Assembly: GCA_027596195.1 (NCBI GenBank)
Contig: JADGJG010000340.1
Span: forward strand, 1 to 23,377
Origin: Podochytrium sp. JEL0797
Lineage: Eukaryota; Chytridiomycota; Chytridiomycetes; Chytridiales; Chytriomycetaceae
DNA: 23,377 bases
Direction of reading: 5' to 3'
This document shows positions 11,101 through 20,458 of this stretch, in pieces. Position 1 is the first letter of the stretch. Each line of letters starts with the position of its first letter. The translations under genes and the position numbers were made by a program. The notes beneath the pieces are model-generated. The model was given only the letters and a program-made list of their open reading frames with translations, was not told the DNA's origin and searched no databases.

Positions 11101-12144
11101 GGCCAAGCAAGAGTTCCAAACAATGGAGAAGCTGAGAAACAGCTCCTGAAAATTGCGAGAAGGTGATTCAAGTCAATGCTGAGATTCCCAGTCTCATACC
11201 ACGACTCCTTACCTCAATTTGAGTTTCAAATCCTGCGACGTAATTCCGTACGGATCATTCGCGGGAGGTCGGAATGTGATTGGAAAGTAGCAATAGATTG
11301 ATTCAAAAACGTCGTCAAACTTTTTCGTCAAATCGAAATTGATCACGATGGTTTGGACAATGGAGAAGGAGATGAGAATGTTTCGCGGGTCCTTTTCGCC
11401 GTCCTGTGGTTTTGTGGGACCGACACAAGAATGATCGATGAGATGCGAGGTGCAGATTTTCAGAGCGCAAGGAAATCAAGGCATCGAACCATTGCAACCA
11501 AGAACCCAGAAATGAATACGTCTCCCAAGTATTTCATGGCTGTTTGCGGAAGGGAAGAGGGTTTCAGTGATATCCCGGGGGAAAAGAACTCACCGTCCAA
11601 ATGAGACTTAAGGAGCAGCTCAAAGATGCAATATGCCGAGAAACGGACAGTCTGTGCATGGTTCTGTACATTCAGCTCTTTGAAAAAGGAGCGGGCGAGC
11701 TCGATGGCGTCGGGACGGGCCACATGGCCCGATGCGAGCATGGACTGGATTCCGGACAGAAGCTCTGGAGTACAATGAGCAGTTGTTGAATGCGAATGCG
11801 AATGCTTTACCTGGCACTGAGGTTATGTCGTGCAAGCGGTCAATGTAGAACTGGAGCAGGACGGCGACTGATGCAGATAGCGTTAGACAAGACGACGCAG
11901 GAACAAACTCGCCTTCTTTGCGCTGGATGCCTTTCCACTCAACCTGCGAAAGAACCTGCGAAAGAAGCCCAACGGCCTTGGCGCGCTCGAACGGATCGCC
12001 GGCAGTGGCGAACGGCTGCAGCGCAACGACAAGAGGAAGCAGCGACGAAGACGAAGAAACAGAAGAAGCGATCGTCTCCACGGCCGCTTTTTGGTCGGCG
12101 GGAATTGCCGAAGGAGCAAAGAAGGCGAGGAGCGCGGAGTCCAT
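8104..12144 (-). CDS. MMS19: MMS19/MET18 cytosolic Fe-S protein targeting factor
   Basis: This HEAT-repeat scaffold of the cytosolic iron-sulfur targeting complex (with CIA1 and CIA2 in other species) hands Fe-S clusters to DNA polymerases, helicases such as XPD, and other apoproteins. Fifteen exons on the minus strand: 12144-11811, 11764-11594, 11539-11490, 11403-11213, 11145-11058, 10997-10511, 10434-10003, 9932-9704, 9635-9542, 9492-9427, 9356-9209, 9141-9026, 8969-8717, 8639-8557 and 8481-8104. The 14 introns of 46-86 bp all keep phase, giving 1039 residues against about 1030 in human. The family N-terminal signature is clear: DGEKDPRN (186-193), then YFPITFRPPANDPYGIT (224-240). The C-terminal HEAT region ends with KGAHLLALSHL, KPRVLKGLQAALDD and KKNVRKEAGEARAKWFLLL, as in the family. 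Some weak donors (GTTCGA at 11489, GTTTGT at 9703) were set by phase and homology. Its neighbour, lipoyl synthase, is also an Fe-S enzyme, which may be chance. Confidence 0.93.
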
Positions 12145-12273
12145 TTGCACAAGGTTTTTCCAACGAAGAGAACGAAATGGAGGATAACACCCTTCTCCGT
12201 TTTTAGGGACATTCTTCGACACTAACTTTCTTCTACATTAAACTCAAGTAATAGTCCCGAATTCGAGGTTTCG

Positions 12274-13121
12274 TCACGACTGCTTCCCTTCAATGAACAA
12301 ATCCAGCTCCTCCCGCATCACTGAGACACTCGCATTCTCCATGTCTTTGTACACATTGGAGATGATTTTCTAATTGAACAAAAGAAATGAGAGGTGGAAT
12401 ATTGCGGTGGAATATTCGACACACACACACAGACACACACACACACCTTGACAAGTCCATCAAACCGCTTCACTGCATCCAAATACCCTTGACTGCACAC
12501 ATCTTCCGTTCCATCAATCAACTTGTTGTACGCCGCAATCAGAGCGTCACACAGCGACATAAACACATGGCAATAATCCAAATCGAACGGAATATCTGGC
12601 GTCTCAAGGTATTCATAGACTCCCGTTTCATGAAACGTTGAAGAAACGTTCGAAAAGTCGTGGGATTCAACTTGACGCTTTCGGCGAAACAGGTTCTGTG
12701 TCTTTCCCCCAAACACCCAATCTCAATACGATATCGCAAAGAGGGGATTCAGCAGACGCAACTCACAATATTGACTTGCTTCGCCTCCGTTTCGTTCTCG
12801 TATTCGAGCAGCAGCACGTTCAAAGCCTTCACGAATTCAATTGGGCTCATGATCACGAGCAGGCCGCCCACACTGAGACCAAGGTATTTGTACTGCCAGC
12901 ATCGCTTTGCAGAGACGGCGTTGTCGTACGTTTGGGCCTGCGGAGGAGGTCAATTTGTTGGGGGGTGGCCGAACGACACACCGCAGGAAACGCACCAGCA
13001 CATCAGACGTCATGCGCACAGTGTCAAAGTAGAATGCATTGCCGGTATGGAGGAGTTGCAGGTGGGATAGAGTTTGGATGCGGGTTCGCACGAGCTCGTC
13101 GAGTTGTGCAAAGTGATCCAT
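12274..13121 (-). CDS. Unrecognised 213-residue helical protein
   Basis: Four exons join cleanly: 13121-12996, 12937-12767, 12695-12447 and 12369-12274, with introns of 58, 71 and 77 bp, giving 213 residues. I do not recognise the family with confidence. The sequence looks like a real protein. An amphipathic N-terminal helix region (MDHFAQLDELVRTRIQ) leads to HTGNAFYFDTVRMTSDVL, a mildly hydrophobic stretch YLGLSVGGLLVIMSP (about residues 60-74), then an ordered-looking motif VYEYLETPDIPFDLDYC and a C-terminal helix rich in Glu and Lys. I see no signal peptide, no clear membrane span and no metal-binding pattern. The first donor is GTGCGT at 12995; two later GTs are less good. The donor of intron 3 lies inside a GT microsatellite. 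The start is 170 bp from the divergent DcpS start. The stop is 129 bp before MMS19 on the same strand. Confidence 0.75.
12419..12446. repeat. AC/GT microsatellite at a splice donor
   Basis: An interrupted (AC)n tract on the plus strand reads as (GT)n on the coding strand. It begins exactly at the donor of intron 3 of the 213-residue gene, after the codon AAG ending at 12447. Several overlapping GT dinucleotides could serve as donor; only some keep frame. A short direct repeat (GGTGGAATATT at 12393-12403 and 12407-12417) follows inside the intron. Confidence 0.85.
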
Positions 13122-13291
13122 GTTGCGAGATTGTTTTTTTCACAATACTAATGGTTATGGGCCACCACACGGCTAATCATACACTTCAATGCATAAATAT
13201 TCTTCTACATAGAATATGATTTAAGTTCGTTGTAAGGTTTACGCGAAACCCCAATGGAAAAAAACTTCCCGCAAACTCACCGCACAAAAGG
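13122..13291. promoter_or_regulatory. Divergent promoter between 213-residue gene and DcpS
   Basis: The 170 bp between two oppositely oriented start codons must carry both promoters and leaders. The region is AT-rich around 13180-13215 (GCATAAATATTC, ATAGAATATGAT) and contains no open exon. I cannot define a TATA box or factor site with confidence. Confidence 0.6.
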
Positions 13292-14374
13292 ATGGCCGGC
13301 CCCGTCTCTCACCTCCGCGAGATCATGGTACTCAACGAATCTCCGTCGACCAAGAGCATCACGCTCCTCCTCACCTCTCTTCCTGCAGGTAATCGATTCC
13401 CCTCTCCTTTCTCTCTCTCAACTCTAACCCCGTGTAGAATCCACAACCGACTTTAACCCCTCCCTCGCAATCACTGACCCATCGTACCTCCTCTCCTTCT
13501 GCGCTTCCCACCTCTCCACAACCCCACACGCCTTCACCCTCGCCATGGCCGAAAAATCCGCATACACCGAGCTTGACCACGCCATCATTGCCACAACCCC
13601 GACACTGCCAACTACTGCCGTACTCGCTGAAAACGACATTTACCTGCGATATCTCTCGCGAGGGGAGGGGACGCACAAGGTTCAGTTCATCCACCCGTGC
13701 ACCATGACTCACATTCGAAAGTATATGCGCGTGGTGATGCGCAAGGTGGTGGAAACGCCGCAGATGTACAGAGAGAAGGTGAAGCCTTGGATCGATGCGA
13801 TCCCTTTGGAACGGAACGCGTGGGTTCGCAAGATTGTGGATGGCGAGGCGGAACAAGGGGACGTGTTGATGCGTGAAGACGGACCGGAAGGGTTTGTCGT
13901 GTTGCCGGATAGCAAGTGGGATCGTGTGACGGTGGGGAATTTGTATTTGCTTGTGATTGCGAGTGCGGGGGGGAGGTTGAAGTGTTTGAGGGATTTGAAG
14001 GGTGGGGATCTGGCGTTTTTGAAACTTGTTAAGGAGAGGGTTGAGGGGATGTGTATGGAAATGTATGGGTTGGCGGCGGAGGGGTTGAGGTTGTTTGTTC
14101 ATTATCATGTAAGTGTTTGTTTATTTTTGATCTCGGGGTTGGGCTGGCGATTGAACTGAAGATTCGTTGTGGGCCACAGCCTTCATACTACCATTTCCAT
14201 ATTCACGTCGTCAACTGCCAAATGGAACCTCATGCAGGCATGGCGGCAGGACAGGCGCACTTGTTGGACGACATTATCGACACGCTCGAGCTCGATCCCG
14301 AGTACTTTGCGCGCCGGGCGTTGACGTATTTCATTCCGCAGTCACACGAGCTCAATTCCGTGCTGGGTCTCTGA
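13292..14374 (+). CDS. DCS1: Scavenger mRNA decapping enzyme DcpS (HIT family)
   Basis: This enzyme hydrolyses the m7GpppN cap left after 3'-to-5' mRNA decay, releasing m7GMP; in yeast it also supports Xrn1. Exons are 13292-13388, 13438-14108 and 14180-14374, giving 320 residues (human about 337). The first intron (49 bp) has a CTCTAAC branch-like element before its acceptor; the second is 71 bp with donor GTAAGT. The N-terminal swapped domain is followed by the linker ETPQMYREKVKPWIDAIP and GFVVLPDSKWD, both typical of the family. The HIT motif, split by intron 2, reads HYH then PSYYHFHIHVV, with the catalytic middle histidine at about residue 263. The helix LREIMVLNESPSTKSI near the start is also a family feature. 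The ATG at 13292 is the first in frame. Confidence 0.95.
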
Positions 14375-14538
14375 AGCGGAATAATGCGACATGAATCGCC
14401 ATTCACCATGTTTGATTATTTTCACGGATTTTGAAAAGGCGTAGGGGCATTTTGGGTTTTGATCTGAAAGAGCAAACTCGTTTGTGGTAGAATACTGTTT
14501 ATATAATAGGCTGGTGAATGATGCTGTGCCGGCGACGG

Positions 14539-14554
14539 ACTCTGATATCAGAGT
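14539..14554. repeat. Perfect 16-bp palindrome
   Basis: ACTCTGATATCAGAGT equals its own reverse complement. It sits 165 bp after the DcpS stop. It could be a dimeric-factor site or chance; nothing else marks it. Confidence 0.6.
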
Positions 14555-14612
14555 GTTGGCGAGGGAGCCGGCTGTGATCTCCAAGACCACATCGACGCGG
14601 CAACCAGCACAT

Positions 14613-14630
14613 ACACACACACACACACAC
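14613..14630. repeat. (AC)9 microsatellite
   Basis: Nine uninterrupted AC units lie in the intergenic region upstream of the PP2A B subunit gene. Confidence 0.9.
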
Positions 14631-14937
14631 GATACGAATCGTTGAATACATCGCATATTAATGATAAACCCGTGGAAATAGACAGGCAGACAGGCAGCGG
14701 CGGACCCCACTTCTGATTTTTTGTTCTCTCGCGTCGAAGAAAAGCGCGCAACCGCACACCAACAACCACCACCGCCAACAAACAAGGCGCCCCGCTTGCC
14801 CCACCACCCATCGAAGCCACACCTGGACCCACTAGGCACGTGGCCTGCAACCCGCCCATCGCAGCCCTAACTTTTCTCTTTTGTCCTCAGACAACCCTGG
14901 CGCGACTCCAACACACCACACACAACCAGCAATACAA

Positions 14938-16945
14938 ATGGCCAACACGGCGGACGAAAACAACAACTGGCAGGTGTGTGTCCCCGCCTGGTTAAAAAAG
15001 ACGGAAAAACAGCGCACCGCTCGTGGTGTCTTTTCTGACAGTTTTCTCGCCCGTTTTAGTTCCGGCAATGCTTTGGAGACAAGGGCGATGTCGAGGAGGT
15101 TGCCGAAGGTTCGTAAAGTCTATTTTGGGATTTCGTGGCTGAAACAAACCAATCCAGCCGATATCATCTCTGCTGTCGAGTTTGACCACACGGGTGACTA
15201 TCTCGCAACGGGAGACAAGGGAGGACGTGTCGTGCTGTTTGAGAGAAACCACTCGGTATGCATTGCGTGTGGGCGGCGAATCACGAACAACAGAGAAAAG
15301 AGCATTCTCATCCCCCCACTTTAGAAAAAAGCATGCGAGTACAAATTCTTCACCGAGTTCCAGTCCCACGAGCCGGAATTCGACTACCTCAAGAGTTTGG
15401 AAATCGAGGAGAAGATCAACAAAATCAGATGGTGCAAGAGGCAGAACGCTGCCCACTTTTTGTTGTCCACCAACGGTATGTTTCTGGCTCCTTGCTTGCC
15501 TTGCTCACAGAATACTTACCTCGTTTTCACATCTTGAAACGTGCAGACAAGACTATCAAGCTCTGGAAAGTGTTTGAAAAGTCAATCAAAATGGTGTCCG
15601 AGAACAACATCCCGGAAGGCTCTGCACCGCAACCCATCACTGCCGCATCCAAACTGAAACTCCCCAAAATGATTCATCACGATACCATGGTTGCGGCGGT
15701 GCCTCGAAAGGTGTATCAGAACGCTCACACGTACCACATCAACTCGATTTCAGTCAACTCGGACGGAGAAACGTATTTATCGGCGGATGATTTGAGAGTC
15801 AATTTGTGGAGTTTGAATCAGGCGGACCAAAGTTTCAGTGCGTTTTTTGTCTTAGGGTTACTCGTTCGCGATTCATTTTTACTAACTCATTTCCTTCCTC
15901 CCCGCGCTCCCAACACTTTTATTAGACATTGTCGACATCAAGCCGGTGAACATGGAGGAACTGACGGAAGTCATTACGGCTTGCGAGTTCCACCCGTTGC
16001 ACTGCAACTTGTTTGCTTTCAGTAGCAGCAAGGGAGTCATCAAGTTGAACGACATGCGTTCTGCGGCTTTGTGCGACCAGTATGCCAAGGGTACGATATT
16101 TCTTTTTCGTTTTCTTGTCTCCTTCCCTCCGTGGAGATGAATTGGAATCGAGAACTCACACACTTTCCGTCTCCCCATTTCAATCCACAGCGTTCGAAGT
16201 CGAAGAAGACCCCCAAAACAAGTCCTTCTTCTCTGAAATCATCTCCTCCATCTCGGACATCCGTTTCAGCCGGGACGGACGTTACATTCTCGCGCGCGAC
16301 TATCTGACTCTCAAAGTGTGGGACATTAACATGGAATCGAAGCCTGTTGAGACCATCAACATTCACGAGCATTTGAAGGGCAAACTGTGCGACTTGTATG
16401 AGAATGATTGCATCTTTGACAAGTTTGAGTGCATGTTTAGTGGCGATGGAACGTGAGTGATATGGTTGTTTTTTCTTCTCTCTCCCGCGTCTCCTGGCTG
16501 TGTGTCTTCGGCTTGCCGTTTGTTTGCTTTCTCCGAGAGTGCGATTCGCTGACACGATTTATTACCCCCCATCAAACAGCAATGTGTTGACGGGATCCTA
16601 CAACAACTTTTTCCAAATCCACGACACGCAGACCAAAAACAACACGATCCTTCAAGCCGACAAGAACGCCTTCAAGTCCAAAAAAGCGGCTGCCGCAGCG
16701 GTCGCCAAGAAGGGCGGGCCCCAAAAGAAGAGCAAGAAGGAAGAGTTTTTGAATGTGGACGCGCTCGACTTTTCGAAAAAGATATTGCACGCTTCATGGC
16801 ACCCACGCGAGAATGTAAGCGGACTGTTAGTTTTGTTATCCCAGATTGTTTTTCTGATTCTGGTTTGTTTTTTCGGGAATCGTTTTTTTTACAGATCATT
16901 GCGCTGGCTGCCACGAACAACTTGTTCTTGTTTCAACAGGGGTAA
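14938..16945 (+). CDS. CDC55: PP2A regulatory subunit B (B55/PR55)
   Basis: This seven-bladed WD40 beta-propeller is the B subunit that directs the PP2A scaffold and catalytic subunits to substrates, with roles in mitotic exit and stress signalling in fungi. Nine exons: 14938-14973, 15060-15108, 15158-15255, 15325-15475, 15547-15837, 15926-16090, 16191-16452, 16580-16814 and 16895-16945, giving 445 residues (human about 447). Phases agree at every junction. Family signatures include [135 protein letters not shown] and [14 protein letters not shown] at the end. The mini-exon of 12 codons ([12 protein letters not shown]) is short but typical of B55 N-termini. A Lys/Ala-rich insert (about residues 375-400) lies in the penultimate blade. 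It is convergent with the next gene. Confidence 0.96.
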
Positions 16946-17496
16946 TCCGGGATTGGGTGGTTGTTTTCTTTCGCAAAGTTCAAATAAAAAAGTCGGAAAT
17001 TGTTTTTATTTGTGCGGGAAGAAAAAGGAATGGAAAACCACGCGCAGTCACGTACAACACCTTCATTTTGTCGAGACCCGCCATCATTTTGGCATCAAGT
17101 TTTCCTTAGATCCTTACTCTTCTAACTTGGCCTGTGGTAAGGAAGAACCACCAAGAACAATACGAAGCTCCTGTTGATCCATTGGCCTGGCACATTGCAA
17201 CGCGAAGACAAAAAGCCCAACATCGAAAGGTGGTCGGCGCCAAACGCTCTCAACGTTGCGACGAACTTGGTGCTTCGATTTTTAAATATATTTTTCCACG
17301 AAGCATAGAACTCGTTCGGGAACGAAGAAATCGCGTGGAAGTCTCCGTTTATTGGCGAATCAACGGTTCCGACTCATCCGCGTCCTCGACCACCGCTGTG
17401 GCCCTTTCCAAACTCCGCGAGTTTGCTGCAGCATCCTTCTGTATCGAAACAAAAGCGCATCCGAACTGGAGGGAGTGTTAACTTCATCAAATGTCT
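16946..17496. other. 550-bp convergent interval with no recognised gene
   Basis: The interval lies between the 3' ends of the PP2A B subunit (+) and the DUF2306-like gene (-). Open stretches exist on the plus strand, for example about 17152-17310 in one frame (KLLLIHWPG...NVATNLVLRFLNIFFHEA) and then 17311-17640 in another. They end in stops, have no good ATG or splice pair and match no family I know. It may be 3' UTR sequence plus a decayed gene. I make no gene call. Confidence 0.5.
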
Positions 17497-18236
17497 TCAT
17501 GAAATCCGTACCAAAAACGCGAGCGCAAATGGCAAAATCAGCCAGAGAGCGCCCCACAGGGCCTCACGATTCGCCCACGGAGTCCTTGGATATGTAGGGC
17601 TACGGGGTGGCAAATATTCGATTGGCGCGCCGTCGGTGTAATTGTAATATTTGGACGTGACTTGTTTGAAGACTGGAATAGTGAAGCATTCGAAATCGCC
17701 CTTCAGTTTCGTCACCAGCACTCGTCCTATTAGAGCGAAATCAGCAATATCCTGAACTCAGCGATCCAACGGAGAAAGCCTGTCGCACCGGCAATGTTGA
17801 TCCACGAAACGAACATCATGCACCCATGGAATGCCTTCAGCGACACCATCCGTGCAAACAAACTATGCTCTCCTGTACGCGCAAACACGCGTTTGCAGTG
17901 CATCGAGATGGCGAACCAGCCGAGAGTCAATCCGGACAGACTCCATATCAGGGACAACAGCACACCGACGGGGAGCCCCTTGTTGTGCATTAGCACGGAG
18001 GCGGCGGTGGCCCAGAGCATTGCGACGATGTAGATGCGGCCTAGCCAGTAGTGCATCCAGTAGGTACGCGGTGAGAGCCGGGATGCCATGCAGCCGATGC
18101 CTGCCCAGAACGTCACGTATGCGCACACGATGTGGACTGAGTACATTTCGCGCATGCATGAAAGCGAGTCTTCGATATAGGTGAAGTCAAGGCGCAGCTT
18201 CGAGTCAAAGTTCCCATCCGGCGGCGGAAACGGCAT
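17497..18236 (-). CDS. DUF2306-like multipass membrane protein
   Basis: Exons are 18236-17789 and 17726-17497, giving 225 residues. The intron (62 bp, donor GTGCGA, acceptor CTCTAATAG) restores the run SWINIAGRVLVTKLKGDFECFT, which fits the family better than read-through. Five hydrophobic segments are visible: about residues 30-50 (MYSVHIVCAYVTFWAGIG), 65-85 (YWLGRIYIVAMLWATAASVL), 93-113, 130-150 (LKAFHGCMMFVSWINIAG) and near the end (ALWGALWLILPFALAFLV). The HYWLGRIY motif and several histidines near membrane faces resemble the DUF2306 group. Its function is unknown, although the histidine pattern is compatible with heme or metal binding. The start at 18236 is the first ATG, and only 67 bp separate it from the COQ6 stop on the same strand. 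A promoter must therefore overlap the COQ6 3' end. Confidence 0.75.
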
Positions 18237-18303
18237 CGTTTTTTTCAAGGAATATTTTAACGGGTGTCCAGGGACCAGTCGGTATTTATTCCATGCACAA
18301 AAA

Positions 18304-19857
18304 TCAGTTAATTGTTGCAGCAGCACGCATCGCCATGTTCTTGAAACCCGGCAACGTGTTCACCAAATTGAGTCCCAACGACCTTGCCCACACCACCGGC
18401 GCCGTCTCAGCTCGGAAGAGCTTCCCCAACGCGTCACACGCCACCATCATCCCCAAATTCGGCGTGTATCTTTCAGCCGCGTAATTTTGCAGAGTGTGAA
18501 TGTTTCCAATATCGGATCCAGCCTGCACACCTTCCTCAATCACTTTCGACAGCGTTCCAACGTCCAACAGTCCCAAATTCAAGCCTTGCCCAGCCAAAGG
18601 GTTGATTGTATGCGCAGCGTCTCCAATCAATGCAACACGGGTGTCGCTCACATATCGTTCGCTATGGTAGAATCGCAACGGGAACCCCGCGCGGCTCGTT
18701 TCCACCACGCCAGAGACTTTGGGAATCGTTGTATGGGCAGGAGGCGCACCGATACTGAACGCATTCTGTTTCGCCATGCGTTCGCGTCCCCATGCGGCTT
18801 CTTCTTCGAGGTTGATGTGGGCGGGAAGGGTTCCGTCTTCCTGGATCAGATCGGTAAAGTATTTAAGGTCCTCGACAGGGTTGCGGAACGCCAAGTCCAC
18901 AAAGGCAGTGAAATCCTTGTTGGACAATTTCGAGAGTTTTGCGGCAGTGGTTGGGTGCGTGGACCATACCATGGAGCTTCGGTCTGCGGAAAGCTGTAAC
19001 ACGTTGTGGGTCAGTATGACGTTTGTTTTGGGCACAACCGCATCAAAACATACCGGCAACAAAGCAATTGGGCCTTCCGGCAAGAAGCGCTGATATGCCA
19101 CATCGTTCCCATTCCCTTCGACGCCCTCCAACTCCAACGTGCCCACAATCGCCTTTTGCGGATAATCCCATCCCACCGACTGAATCCCGGAAAACTTCCG
19201 CACCATAGAATTCAACCCATCGGCACCCACCAGCAACCTCGCCTGGATCTGAGTCTGATCCTTCAACGTGAGCACGGGCCATCCCTCGTTCTCTTTTGCA
19301 TCAGTTCCCCCCGTAATGGACTCAACAGTCGACTTGTTGAGCACACGCACATTCGCGCCCAGGTTCTGAGCGAGGGATTGACGCAGCCATGAGTTTTCGA
19401 CGATCCAGCCCATGCAGGAGGCGGCGTGGGTTTGGGGCGCGTTGAAGGCGAGTTTGCCTTGGCCCGAGGCGTCCCAGACCTTCATCTGGGTGAAGGGTTT
19501 CTTGCGGGCAGAGGGAATGCGGTCCCAGGCGCCGAGGCCTAGTTGACGTAACGAAGACGTAAGGAGAGAAAACAAAACAAAGAGAAAAACACGCACGCTG
19601 CAGCAGCACCACAGACTCGGGCGTCACAGACGAAACGCGGTTCGAAAAGACGTTCGCGCGCTGCTCGGCTGGCGCGAAGAGGTCGCCGCCCTCGACGAGA
19701 GTTACGCTGAGGTGCGAGGCGAACGGGGACGAGGCTGTGCGGGGTGAGTGTGCGCGTGCGAAGAGGACAAGTACAGGAACTCACAGAGTGCTGCCGCAAG
19801 CGCGGTGCCGACCATGCCGCCGCCCACGATGCAAATGTCGGTGCGTGCAATGCTCAT
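18304..19857 (-). CDS. COQ6: Ubiquinone biosynthesis monooxygenase COQ6
   Basis: This flavin monooxygenase of the mitochondrial CoQ synthome hydroxylates C5 of the prenylated ring during ubiquinone synthesis, with electrons from ferredoxin. Exons are 19857-19785, 19734-19597, 19538-19054 and 18993-18304, giving 461 residues, with introns of 50, 58 and 60 bp. The FAD dinucleotide motif IVGGGMVGTALA is at residues 10-21. FSNRVSSVTPESVVLL and the second FAD motif GADGLNSMVR follow. The third, ALIGDAAHTINPLAGQGLNLG (about 353-373), is characteristic of the UbiH/COQ6 group. From the chosen ATG only about nine residues precede the FAD motif, leaving no room for a mitochondrial presequence. The same frame is open upstream with ATGs at 20013 and 20010, which would add about 52 mostly basic or hydrophobic residues with few acids. 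Confidence 0.93.
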
Positions 19858-20131
19858 ATTTTTGTGTTTTTTGTGATTCCTCTCGATCCCGCATCGATTC
19901 CCAGACCAGACAGTCTTAAATGCTTCAGTTACTACCACCCTGTTGCAGGTATATAGAACACGAGAAAAAAAAAAGTAGATCACAGGGCAAGTCAAAAATT
20001 GCCAAGCCATCATTGAACAGGCAAAGTGGCAGCCCACCCCAATCGTCCTTCCTTCCAAGCAACAAATATATAAAAAGGCTTTCGGTTTCTTATATGTCTT
20101 TTTGGTAGAGACAGAGACCACTCAAAAATCA
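19858..20131. promoter_or_regulatory. COQ6 upstream region
   Basis: This AT-rich stretch upstream of the COQ6 start contains TATATAG (about 19951) and TATATAAAAA (about 20066, plus strand). A frame open toward COQ6 runs through it to about 20121, so part may be coding if COQ6 starts further upstream. No separate gene is supported. Confidence 0.45.
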
Positions 20132-20312
20132 GTGCCAATCATCCCGCAAAAAAATCACAATCCATACATCGTCTCCTTAATGAAACCAGACAAGGGTGGT
20201 CCCCCAAAACTCACAGTTTGACGGTTTAAAGGTATTCTTATCGGACTCCGAACTCCGAGAGAGCTGCTTCACCTCCTAAGTGGAGAAACCACTGAGCTGG
20301 GAGTGAAACGAC
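20132..20312 (-). pseudogene. Mosaic relic of an MCT-like MFS carrier
   Basis: Two carrier pieces lie side by side. At 20132-20213 the sequence matches the end of exon 3 (the FGGPPLSGFIKE region read on the minus strand), with a 3-bp insertion and small gaps. At about 20268-20312 it matches the middle of exon 2 (VSLPAQWFL, against VSLPSQWFLK in the intact genes). About 700 bp that separate these pieces in intact copies are missing. It lies just downstream of the intact copy at 20459 and is not translatable as a carrier. Confidence 0.7.
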
Positions 20313-20458
20313 AGCGGTGTGAGCTCGTTGCTCGAAAAAGATGAGAGGAATATGAGTCCAATCAATAGGCGAACAAACGAGCTCAAACCCGTGTATACTA
20401 CTTTTATGAATAATGCCGGTGCTTGCGGCGGTAAAAATATCTCTCGTCATATCCCGAC

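Larger units (their letters stand above)
14375..14937. other. Intergenic region between DcpS and PP2A B subunit
   Basis: There are 563 bp without a supported gene. They hold the DcpS 3' end, a perfect 16-bp palindrome at 14539-14554, an (AC)9 microsatellite at 14613-14630 and the promoter and leader of the downstream PP2A subunit, which is CA-rich just before the ATG (14905-14937). Confidence 0.6.

Noticed and set aside
13371..14108. Long minus-strand frame of 245 codons
   Set aside because: It is the antisense of DcpS exon 2, rich in His, Pro and Gln as expected for a shadow frame.
17134..17481. 115-codon plus-strand open frame after the PP2A subunit
   Set aside because: The composition is not protein-like in this frame and a neighbouring frame looks better; no homology recognised. 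The interval is reported as unresolved instead.
17730..17789. Read-through from the first DUF2306-like exon to a stop (GFLRWIAEFRILLISL)
   Set aside because: A 62-bp intron with acceptable signals restores the family-like GRVLVTKLKGDFECF and a C-terminal membrane segment, so the read-through end is taken as intronic.
18181..18999. Long plus-strand frame of 272 codons
   Set aside because: It is the antisense shadow of COQ6, whose minus-strand frame carries clear FAD motifs and correct splice junctions.
20066..20075. TATATAAAAA as a plus-strand TATA box
   Set aside because: No plus-strand gene follows within the next several hundred bases, only carrier sequence on the minus strand.
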